A stretch of DNA of 64,000 nucleotides. It comes from Dugong dugon. Lineage: Eukaryota; Chordata; Mammalia; Sirenia; Dugongidae. Shown piece by piece: positions 34,556 to 44,888 of this stretch (within the stretch, counting starts at the first letter, position 1; the number at the start of each line of letters is the position of its first letter). The notes beneath the pieces were generated by a model. It was not told the DNA's origin. It was given only the letters and a program-made list of their open reading frames with translations, and searched no databases. The DNA lies in contig CM057472.1 of NCBI GenBank assembly GCA_030035585.1, forward strand, positions 88,967,601 through 89,031,600. Direction: 5' to 3'. Position numbers and translations under genes: made by a program.

Positions 34556-34568
34556 AAAGTTAATCTTT
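34556..34568. repeat. Target-site duplication of L1-C, left copy
   Basis: AAAGTTAATCTTT, repeated with one change (AAAGTTGATCTTT) at 42633-42645. Confidence 0.8.
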
Positions 34569-36136
34569 GGACTTCTGGCAAAATGGCACTCTAGGCAGAA
34601 GCACCACACCATCCCTCCACAGAAAAGATCCAAAAAACTAAGCTGAACAGAGAAAACAGCAATCCTGAAACCCTAAAACATCAAATGAAGAGATAAAGAA
34701 CTCAGCCAAGCACTAAATGGAGTAGGAAAACTGACAGAGAATGGAGAGTGAGGAGAGATTCATGCAGAGGTCTTCTGTCAGCTCATGCAGCGCGGATCCA
34801 CCATCTTGGACTCCTATCAGAGACCAACAAATGGGGTACGAGAAAGCAGCTTCACGGAACTTCCAGCGGAAGACAAAACAACCGGTAATTTGCAATATAT
34901 GCTTTCCCACGCCCCACCCTTCTCCACCCCCACTTGGCCTCCTCTGCTTCCTGCGGCCACAGGCCATTTGTTGGCTGCTGGTGTCGCTTTTTTCCGCTTC
35001 TTTGATTTCTTCCTTACCTCCCACCACCTCCCCCTCCTTTCCCTCAAATACCAGACTCCGTGCGCCATCTTTGCTTCTTCCTGAGGGGCTGCGGAGTTCC
35101 GTTCAAGTGTGGTACATCTTCCCAGTCTGGGATGCCATGCTGGTGGGAACACGGGGCTTTTGTTTGTTTGTCTGTTTTGAATTGTTTGTTTGTTTTCTTT
35201 TGCTTTTCGTGAGTCAGGAGCCCGTTCTGGCCAGGCGGTGCTGCATGGCTTTGAACCTACACCCTCGGCTTGCGCAGACATGCAGAGGGATCCCTAAGGG
35301 AATTTCTTTTTTGGGGTTTCTTTCTAAAACTTTTTTTTGGGGGGCTTTTTTTATTCCTTTTTTTTTTTAAATTTATTTTCTTTTCCCTCTTTTTCCCTTT
35401 TTGTCTTTCTTCATTATTCAGTTTCTCGTCTCTCTATACCTTCCTTCTCTTTCTGTTCCCTGAATAGCTGGTGCTGAATACCTTTATGCCTTCTAGCCAG
35501 GCTGTATTGCAACACCTAAGAAAAACTTCCCCAGACTTCATACCCGCACCAGTGGGATCCCTGGGAACTTTGCTGTTCTTTTCCCTTTATGATTTTTATT
35601 TATTCATTCTTTTCTTTTTTTTGTTCTTCTTCCCCTTTTTGTTTTTCTCCATTTCATAGTCTCTCATCTCTCCACTCCAACAGCAAGCTCCCCTAGTATT
35701 CTTTTCTTTTCTTTCTTTTTTTTTTTTTTTGTATGTTTTTGGCTCCTGTTCCTCTCTCCTGTCTCCCATATCCATCTTAGCTCCACACATAACTATCTCC
35801 CCCCTACATCCTGCCTACCTGCACCGTGCGCTTAACATTACACCACCAAGCAGCAAAGGCACGGCCTACTGGAACCTGCCCTGCACTGATTACTGACCTG
35901 CCCTGCTTGCTGTAGTAAGTGCCACAAACAACCTGTTCCAGTAATTCCTCTTCAGCTAGACCTGCCCTGTAGTACCATATCTGAGCAACTGACACTGCCA
36001 ACTGGAGAAGGAGGTGAAAAGTATCATGCCCACAGACAAGCAAACAACAAAGAACACACAGTCTGCCTGCTCAGACATAGCCAAATAAAAACAAAAGGAT
36101 AAAACAAAAAAATCTACAATCAATAAATGAGAAAAA
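34569..36136 (+). promoter_or_regulatory. L1-C 5' UTR (internal promoter region)
   Basis: 1.57 kb. It opens 'ggacttctggcaaaatggca' and includes a CpG-containing part (34780-35290) and a pyrimidine/T-rich part (35300-35760). It differs from the 5' UTR of L1-B, with no shared segment obvious by eye. Frames in it (for example 34741-35370, 34817-35281 reverse) are not conserved proteins. Confidence 0.7.
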
Positions 36137-37175
36137 TGACTACTGAATGCCCCGAAGACAGTAGACAATACCAAAACATTTACAAAGACAGGACAGGATG
36201 GCTCCAGTAGGCATCCAAAATAAAACACCAGATGACTTTCCAGTTGAAGAAAAGGCAGTAGAACTACCTGATAGGGAATTCAAATCTCATACTCAGAATT
36301 CTCCAAGAGCTGAAGCAAAAAGCAGACAAAAATGAGAAAAAAATAGACAAATTCATGGAAAATACAGACAAAAAAACTGGAAGAATTCAGGAAAATAATG
36401 CAGGAAAAATAAACAAAATAAATTCACAACTAAAATTATATAAAGACAACAATTAGAAATCCAAAAGATAAACAACAAGATTTCAGAAATGGACGGTGTC
36501 ATAGAAGGGCTAAGGAGCAGATTTGAAATGGTGGAAGACAGGATCAGTGGAATTGAAGACAAATACTTGGATACAACTCTGTTTGAGGAAAACTCAGAAA
36601 AAAGAACAAAGAAAAATGAAGAGACCCTGAGAGTTATGTGGGATACAATCAAAAGCAAAAATTTCCAAGTGATTGGAGTTCCAGAACAGGGGGAGAAAAC
36701 AGAAAACACAGAGAGGATCATTGAAGAACTGCTGACAGAAAACTTCCGCAACATCATGAAAGATGAAAAGCTGGCTATCCAAGAAGCTCAACAAACCCCA
36801 TATAGGAGAGACCCCAAAAGAAAATCACCAAGGCATATCATAATCACACTTGCCAAAACCAAAGACAAACAAAGAATCCTGAGAGCAGCTCATGAAAAAC
36901 AAGAAGTCACATAGAGAGGAGAAACAATAAGACTAAGCTCAGATTATTCAGCAGAAACCATGCAGGCAAGAAGGCAATGGGATGACATATATAAAACCTT
37001 GAAAGAAAAAAAATTGCCAGCCAAGAATAATACATCCTGCAAAACTCGTTCATATATGATGGTGAAATTAGGACAATTCCAGATACACAGAAATTAACAG
37101 AGTATGTAAAAACCAAACCAAACTTACAAAAATTATTAAATGGAGTTCTTCAATCTGAGAAAAAACAACTTCAGC
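36137..37175 (+). pseudogene. L1-C ORF1 remnant (ORF1p)
   Basis: The likely ATG at 36137 is followed by a stop after about 22 codons and further breaks. The open piece 36489-36914 spans the end of the coiled coil ('RSRFEMVEDRISGIEDKYL') and the RRM ('FQVIGVPEQGEKTENTER', 'RHIIITLAKTKDKQRILRA'). A stop at 36912 and a frameshift near 37010 disrupt the C-terminal domain. Confidence 0.85.
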
Positions 37176-37618
37176 TCACAGGCAGAATTTAGGATGCAGG
37201 ATCGTACCATTCAGACACCAGTCTGGGAAATGAACTCCCAAGGAATATCCAAAACCAAAAGAAATACAACAGGGAATCAAAGAAGTTAATCAGAAAATGA
37301 CAACAACATCAGAACAATAAAAGAGGGAATAAATGGTATAGATATATAACCTTCTAATGGAGAGGAAGGCAAGGCAATACCAAGTAATAACAGACTGCTT
37401 CAAACTTAAAAAGATAAAGGTAAATTTCATGGTAACCACAAAGTAACTTAACAAACATACTCATAAAAATAAAGAGGAAAAACATAAAATCTCAACAAAA
37501 ACAAAACCTACAAAAACAAAAGAAATGAAAAAAAAATCCACAAACAAAAGTAACTCAGGGCAGGAAAATAAGAAGAACAAAGAAAACGTCAGCACCACAA
37601 AAAAAAAAGCACTACAAA

Positions 37619-40600
37619 ATGACAGCAACTAACTCACATCTATCAATAATTACACTGAATGTAAATGGACTCAATGCACCCGTAAACAGACGGAGAATGA
37701 CAGAATGGTTAAGAAAACAGGATCCATCAACATGCTATCTACAAGAGACACACCTTAGAAAAAAGATGTGAATTTATTAAAAGTCAAAGGTTGGAAAAAA
37801 ATATATCAAGCTAACAACTACCAAAAAAGAGCAGGAGTGTCAATACTAATCTCAGGTAAAATAGACTTTAAAACAAAGTCAACAATAAAAGACAAAGAAG
37901 GACACTATATAATGATTAAGGGGACTATCCATCATGATAACATAATCATAATAAACATCTACACACCCAATGACAGGGCTCCAAAACACATAAAACAAAC
38001 TCTAACAACATGGAAAAGACAAATTGGCAGTTCCACAATAATAATAGGAGACTTCAACACACCACTCTCAGTAAAGGACAGAACAACTAAGAAGAAACTC
38101 AGCAAAGATACAGAAGACCTAAAGGGCACAATCAGCCATCCTGACCTCATAGACACATATAGAACACTCCACCGAAAAGCTGCAAAGTACACATTCCTTT
38201 CCAATGCACATGGAACGTCCTCCAGAACAGACCACATCTTAGGCCACAGAGCAATCCTCAACAAGATACAAAACATTGAGACAATTCAAAATATCTTCTC
38301 TGACCACAATGCCATCAAGCTAGAAATTAACAACAGAAAGAGCAAGGAAAAAAAATCAATTACATGGAAACTGAATAATACCCTGCTTACACATCACTGG
38401 GTAATAGAAGAAATCAGAGATGGAATCAAAAATTTCCTAGAATCAAATGAGAATGAAAACACATCATACCAAAACCTTTGGGACACAGCAAAGGCAGTCC
38501 TCTGAGGACAAATTATAGCAATAGATGCACATATCAAAAAAGAAGAAAGGGAAAAAATCAAAACATTTACTACAGAACTCAAACAAATAGAAAGAGAATG
38601 GCAGAAAAAGCCCACAGCCACTGGAACAAAGGAAATAGTAAAGATCAGAGCAGAAATCAATGAAATAGAGAACAAAAAAAAACAATAGAAAGAATCAACA
38701 AAACCAAAAGCCGGTACTTTGAAAGAATCAACAAAATCGACAAACCACTGGCCAGGCTGACAAAAGAAAAACAGCAGAGAACGCAAATAACCCAAATAAG
38801 AAATGAAATGGGTGACATTCAAAAGACCCAACTGAAATAAAAAGGATTATAACAGAACATTACGAAAAATTATACTCCAACAAATCTGAAAACCTAAAGG
38901 AAATGGATAAATTTCTAGAAACACACTACCTACCCAAACTACAACAAAGTGATGTTGAAAATCTGAACAGACCCATAACAACTGAAGAGATTGAAAAGGT
39001 AATAAAAACTCCCAACAAAAAAAGCGCTGGCCCAGGTGGCTTCACTGGAGAATTCTACAAAACATTTACAGAAGAGCTTGTACCAGTACTTCTCAAGCTA
39101 TTTTAGAGCATAGAGAAGGAAGCATCACTTCCAAATTCATTCTATGAAGCCAGCATAACACTGATACCAAAACCAGGCAAAGACACCACAAAAAAAAAGA
39201 AAATTACAGACCAATATCTCTCATGAATATAGACGCAAAAATTCTCAACAAAATTCTAGCCAATAGAATCAGCATCGTATCAAAAAAATAATACACCACG
39301 ACCAAGTAGGATTCATACCAGGTATGCAAGGATGGTTCAACATTAGAAAATCAATCAACATAATCCACCACATAAATAAAAGGAAAGAAAAGAATCACAT
39401 GATCAACTCAATTGATGCAGAAAAGGCATTTGACAAAGTCCAACACCCATTCCTGATAAAAACTCTCAATAAAATAGGTATAGAAGGGAAATTTCTCAAC
39501 ATAATAAAGGGCATCTATGCAAAACCAATGGCCAACATCATTCTTAATGGAGAGAGGCTGAAAACATTCCCCTTGAGAACAGGAACAAGACAAGGATGCC
39601 CTTTATCACCACTCCTATTTAACATTGTGCTGGAAGTTCTAGCTAGAGCAATAAGGCAAGAAAAAGAAATAAAGGGCATCCAAATTGGTAATGAAGAAGT
39701 TAAACTGTCCCTGTTTGCAGATAATATGATACTATACATAGAAAACCCTAAAGACTCCACAAGAAATCTACTGGCACTAATAGAAAGATTCAGCAGAGTA
39801 GCAGGATACAAGATAAATATTCAAAAATCAGTCGGATTCCTATATACCAATAAGGAGAACGATTTAAAGGAAATCAGGAAAACAATACCATTTATAATAG
39901 CCCTGAAAAAAATAAAATACTTAGGAATAAATCTAACCAGGGATGTAAAAGACCTATACAAAGAAAACTACAAAACACTACTGCAAGAAACCCAAAGGGA
40001 CCTACATAAATGGAAAAACATACCATGCTCATGGATAGGCAGACTCAACATTGTGAAAATGACAATTCTACCCAAAGCAATTTGCAAATACAATGCAATC
40101 CTGATCCAAATACCAACAACATTCTTCAAAGAGATGGAAAAACTAATCATTAACTTTATACGGAAAGGAAAGAAGCCCCGAAGAAGTAAAGCATTACTGA
40201 AGAAGAATAAAGTTGGAGGACTCACGCTACCTGACTTCAGAACCTACTATACAAGTACAGTAGTCAAAACAGCCTGGTACTGGTACAATGACAGATACAT
40301 TGACCAATGGAACAGAATTGAGAACCCAGATGTAAATCCATCCACCTATGCTCACCTGATCTTCGACAAGGGCCCAAAGTCCACCAAATGGGGAAAAGAC
40401 AGTCTTTATAACAAATGGTTTTGGCAAAACTGGACATCCATCTGCAAAAAAAAAAAAAAAAAAAAAAAAACCAGGACCCATACCTCACGTCATATACAAC
40501 AACTACTTCAAAATGGATCAAAGACCTGAATATAAAGCCTAAAACTATAAAGTTCATAGAAGAAAAAATAGGACCAACACTACAGGCCTTAACACACAGC

Positions 40601-41453
40601 ATTAACAGGATACAAACGATAACTATCAACTCACAAACCCCAAAAGATAAGTTAAATAACTGGGATCTTCTAAAAATCAAACAGCTATGCTCTTCAAAAG
40701 ACTTCACCAAAAGAGTAAAAAGAGAACCTACAGACTGTGAAAAAAATTTTGGACAATACAAATCAGACAAAGGTCTAATCTCCATAACCTACAAGAAAAT
40801 CCAACACCTCGACAACAAAAAGACAAATAATCCTATTAAAAAATGGGCAAAGGAAATGAACAGACACTTCACCAAAGAAGACATTCAAGCGGTCAATAGA
40901 CATATGAGGAAATGCTCACAATCACTAGCCATTAGAGAAATGCAAATTAAAACCACAATGAGATACCATCTCACCCCGGCATTACTGGCACGAATCAAAA
41001 ACACTGGAAATAACAAATGTTGGAGCGGCTGCAGGGAGATCGGAACTCTTATGCACTGCTGGTGGAAATGCAAAATTGATACAATCATTTTGGAAAATGA
41101 TATGGTGCTTCCTCAGAAAGCTAGAAACAGACTTACCATTTGATCCAGCAATCCCACTCCTAGTAATATATCCTAGAGAAATAAGAGTCGTCACTTGAAT
41201 AGACATATACACACATATGTTCGTGGCAGCATTGTTCACAATAGCAAAATGATGGAAACAACCTAGATGCCCATCAACAGACGAATGGATAAACAAACTA
41301 TGGTACATACACACAATGGAGTACTATGCAATGAGAAAGAACAATGATGAATCTCTGAAACATCTCATAACATGGATGAAACTGGAGGACATTATGCTGA
41401 GTGAAATAAGTCAATCACAAAAGGACAAATACTGTATGAGACCTCTATTGTAA
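37619..41453 (+). pseudogene. L1-C ORF2 remnant (endonuclease/reverse transcriptase)
   Basis: ATG at 37619 with the 'LNVNGLNAPV' start. A stop at about 37767 is followed by the endonuclease in 37768-38505, including 'IIIGDFNTPLS', 'SSRTDHILGHRA' and 'FSDHNAIKLE'. The TGA at 38503 and shifts break the linker. RT blocks: 38903-39106, then 39324-40529 with '[16 protein letters not shown]', '[14 protein letters not shown]' and the catalytic box read as FADN instead of FADD near 39718. A long A-tract (40447-40470) shifts the frame; 40415-41143 continues, and the Cys-rich end runs to the TAA at 41451. Confidence 0.9.
40447..40470. repeat. Expanded A-tract inside L1-C ORF2
   Basis: About 24 consecutive A, where L1-A has eight (15467-15474). 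A homopolymer expansion (or an assembly artefact) in a coding A-run. Confidence 0.85.
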
Positions 41454-42632
41454 AAACCCATGAAAGAGTTCACACACAAAAAGTAACAATCATTGTTGGT
41501 TACCAGGGATGGGAGGGGTGGGGGGGAAATACTAAATGGGCAATAGATGAGTGGTATCTTGGGTGAAGGATGAGACAGTACACAATACAGGGGAAACCAG
41601 CACGACTTGTACAAGGAAAGGTCATGGAAGCTCCATAGACACATCCAAACTCCCTGAGGGACTGAATTGCTCGGTGGAGGGCTGTGGGGACCATGGTCTT
41701 GGGGAACATCTAGCTCAATTGGCATAACACAGTTTATAAAGACAATGTTCTACTTCTACCTTGGTGAGTAGCGTCTGGGGTCTTAAAAGCCTGTGAGCAG
41801 CCATCTAATATACTCCACTGGTCTCATCCCTCCAGGAGCAAGGGAGAATGAAGAGAACAGGGTACAAGGAAAAGATTAGTCCGAAGGACTAATTGTCCAC
41901 AGCTACCAAGGTCTCCACCGGACTGAGTCCAGTACAGCTAGATGGTGCCCGGCTACCACCACTGACTGCTCTGACCGCAATCACAACAGAGGGTTCTGGA
42001 CAGAGCTGGAGAAGGATGTAGAACAAAATTCTAACTCACAAAAAAAAGACCAGATTTACTGGCCTAAAGGAGACTGGAGAAACCCCGAGAGTATGGCCCC
42101 CAGATACCCTTTTAGCTCAGTGGTGAAGTCATTTCCAAGGTTCACCATTCAGCTGTGAAGTGGACAGCCCCATAATACCAAATGGGACTAATGAGGCACA
42201 GCAGTCTAGGGACAAGGGACAGAAGGCAGAAGGGGACAGGAAAGCTGGTGATAGAGAACCCAAGGTTGAGTAAGGACAGTGTTGATGTGTTGTGAGGTCA
42301 TTAACCATTGTCATAGGCCAACATGTGTACTAACTGTTAAATGAAGAAATATTTTGTTCTGTAAGCCTTCATCTAAAGTGAGAATAGCAGCACAACTGGA
42401 AGAGCATAGTCGATGTCACTGAACTGTGCATGCAGAAATTTTTGAAATGGTGTATCTTTGGCTACGTATATTTTTACCAAAAAAAAAAAAAAATGTTGAG
42501 AAGGGAGAGAGTTGACATGTTGTGGGGTTGTTAACAAATGTCATAAAACAAGATGTGTACTACTGTTTCATGAGAAACTATTTGTTCTGTAAACCTTCAC
42601 TTGATGTACAATAAAAAATAAATAAATAAAAT
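41454..42632 (+). other. L1-C 3' UTR with duplicated end
   Basis: Begins like other L1 3' UTRs here, with a G-rich tract at 41508-41526. The terminal block (42262-42370) is followed by a spacer resembling the 3' end of an older L1M with its own A-run (42379-42493), then a second copy of the terminal block (42495-42600) and the final A-rich end. Confidence 0.8.
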
Positions 42633-42645
42633 AAAGTTGATCTTT

Positions 42646-43512
42646 TAATTTAAATTGAATACAATTATCTTTATGCTATGTATTTCTCCAGAGTAGTACT
42701 AGTTCATGGACTAGATTTGGTGTTCCACGGTTATAGTAGATACATGATAACTATGATTTGAACCTAAACTGAAGTCCTGATTTGAAGGAAACTGAGTGTC
42801 TAAACCATTCAAGACCAATTTTTATCTGAGCTCTTCTTTAAGCTCTCGAGACCTTCCTCTGACTTATGGCATATCCTCAACTATATGTATGTCACAAAAA
42901 TTTAACCTTTCAATGCATTTTCAAATAAAATCATTTTTTTCTAGTAAAATCTTTTTTTTCCCTCTGATGGCAGAAAGATATTATTCCTCATAGGAGTTTA
43001 GTTTAATAAATAATATTTGCCCACTTTTCAGATGTTTGGAAAGTTCCAGCTAGGATATTTTATTCTACCTGTCTTTAAAAGTTAGTTTGAAGGGCTTTTT
43101 TGAATATGGGATTAAGATCCTTAGTAATGAAGATGCAGGGCAACCTACACAGATGAATTCCAAGAAACTTGAAAAAGACCACCTAGTGCTGTTGTGGAAT
43201 ATAGTTTATACAATGTTTTGGAAAACAAGCTAGCAATAACATATTAATAGTCTTAAAATATTTACACCTTCCAACCTGCATAATAATCCATAAAAAAGGA
43301 AAGGCCTTTATAAATAAAGATGTTCATTTTAATTTTTAATGACTAAAATGTGGAAGAATTCTAAAAATCCAAAAATAAGGAGAACCATCATACATACACC
43401 ACACACACTCACATATGATAGAATATTATAGAATTACTAACTTATTCATAAAGAGTTTTTAGCTGCATTGTATCATCATCATTTTCTCATTTCCTATGTG
43501 CTAGTCGAAAAA
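42646..43512. other. No feature recognised
   Basis: AT-rich; weak old-LINE texture near 43200-43400, not assignable. Confidence 0.45.
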
Positions 43513-43718
43513 AACAAAACCAAACCCATTGCTGTCAAGTAAAATCCCACTCATAGTGACCCTATAGAACAGAGTAGAACTGCCTCGTAGGGTTTCCAAG
43601 GCTGTAATCTTTATAGAAGGTGACTGTCACATCTTTCTCCCTCGGAGCAGCTGGTGGGTTGGAACAGCTGACCTTTCCATTTGCAGTCCAGCACTTCAAC
43701 CACTGTGCCACCAGGCCT
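43513..43718 (-). mobile_element. AfroSINE, near full length
   Basis: Reverse strand: 'aaaccaaacccattgctgtc' tail, 'gggtttccaaggctgtaatc', 'cacatctttctccctcgg', head 'caaccactgtgccaccaggc'. Confidence 0.92.
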
Positions 43719-43721
43719 ATA

Positions 43722-44012
43722 TGACCGATCGGGCAAATACGTTTCTTCCCACCCCCTTTTACAGCCCACAAGCTAAGAATAGGTTTTCCATTTTTTAATG
43801 ATTGAAAAAATATCAAACAAAGAGTATTTTGTGACACGTGAAAATTATATGAAATTCATATTTCAGTATCCATAAATAAAGTTTTATTGAAACACAGCCA
43901 TATCTGTTCATTTACATATCGTCTATGGCTGCTTTGTTGTTACAACTACAGAGTGGACTAGTTGTGACACAGAACTTACGGGCGATAAAGCCTAAAATAT
44001 TTTTTATATGGC
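43722..44012 (-). mobile_element. hAT-like DNA transposon remnant, main part
   Basis: Recognisable widespread mammalian non-autonomous element ('ccataaataaagttttattg', 'gtctatggctgctttgttgt', 'agcctaaaatat'). Its terminal piece ('aaaagtttgccaacccttgt') is found 3.7 kb away at 47700-47725, so the intervening DNA was inserted later. I do not assign a family name. Confidence 0.6.
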
Positions 44013-44400
44013 TGTGATGGTTAATTTTATGTGTCAGCTTGGCTAGACTATGGTGCTCAGCAGTTTTGTCAAACGATAGTCTAGATGTTGGTATGAAGGT
44101 TAATTACATGTGATTAACATTTAAATTAGTTGACCTTAAAGAAAGCAGACTACCCTCCATAATGTGAGTGGGTCTCATCTAATCAACTGATCAGTTGAAG
44201 GCTTTAAGAAAAACTCAGGCTTCTGGAGGGAGAAGGATTCAGCCTCAAGACTATAAATAGACACCTTGCTGGAATTTCCAGCCTGCCACCTGAACTATGG
44301 ATTTTGGACTTGCCAGCACTCATAGTTGAACTGAGTAAGCCAATCCTCTTAAAATAATTCTCTCTCTCTGTGTTTGTGTCTACATACATATGTAATATAT
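44013..44400 (+). mobile_element. Ancient LTR-like repeat, main part
   Basis: Starts 'tgtgatggttaattttatgt', with 'ccctccataatgtgagtggg' and 'gtaagccaatcctcttaaaa', then CT and TA runs. Its expected end ('ttctgtttctcaggaagacc...aagaca') is at about 47676-47700. A relative lies at 57631-58130. Family name not assigned. Confidence 0.5.
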
Positions 44401-44412
44401 ATGCTGTTGGTT

Positions 44413-44601
44413 AAGGACCTCTGGTGGCACAGTGGTCAAGCACTGAACTGTTGGCGGTTCACACCCATAAGCTGCTCCATGGAAGAAAGATTTGGCAGTC
44501 AGCTTCCATAAAGATTACACCTTTGGAAATCCTATGGGACAGTTCTGCTCTCTCCTACAGGGTCACTGTGAGTTGGAATTGACCCAACAGCAATGGGTTT
44601 A
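44413..44601 (+). mobile_element. AfroSINE (forward member of tail-to-tail pair)
   Basis: 'ggacctctggtggcacagtg' head to 'caacagcaatgggttt' tail; full length. Confidence 0.9.
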
Positions 44602-44797
44602 TGTGGCCGTCAAGTCTATTCCAACTCATGGCAACACCATGTGTGCAAAGTAGAGCTGCTTCATAGGGTTCAAGGCTATGACCTTTCAGAAGCAAATCTC
44701 CAGGCGTTACTTATGAGGCGCCCCAGGTGAGTTTGAACCACCAACCTTTCAGCTAGTAGTCCAGTGCTTAACCATTTGCACCACCCAGGGACTCCTA
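44602..44797 (-). mobile_element. AfroSINE (reverse member of pair)
   Basis: 'gtcaagtctattccaactca' tail directly abuts the tail of the previous copy; head ends 'caccacccagggactccta'. Together the two form an inverted repeat of about 190-bp arms. Confidence 0.88.
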
Positions 44798-44888
44798 TAC
44801 ATGTATACACATGTATATATATGTATACACATATACATACATATATATATATATATACACATACACACACACACACACATATATATGT
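44798..44888. repeat. TA/CA microsatellite
   Basis: ATGTATAC, (TA)n and (CA)n units between the SINE pair and the RTE. Frames across it are artefacts. Confidence 0.9.

Larger units (their letters stand above)
34569..42632 (+). mobile_element. L1-C: full-length L1 (about 8.06 kb)
   Basis: Uninterrupted L1 with 5' UTR, ORF1, spacer, ORF2, long 3' UTR and A-rich end, flanked by a 13-bp duplication. It is the most complete copy and serves as the local reference for L1-A and L1-B. Stops and frameshifts in both ORFs, and a changed catalytic box, make it inactive. The 3' end carries an extra duplicated block (see 42262-42600). Confidence 0.9.

Noticed and set aside
34741-35370. 209-codon frame and the reverse 154-codon frame in the same place
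   Set aside because: They lie in the L1-C 5' UTR and T-rich tract, have no domain, and have no counterpart in other L1 copies.
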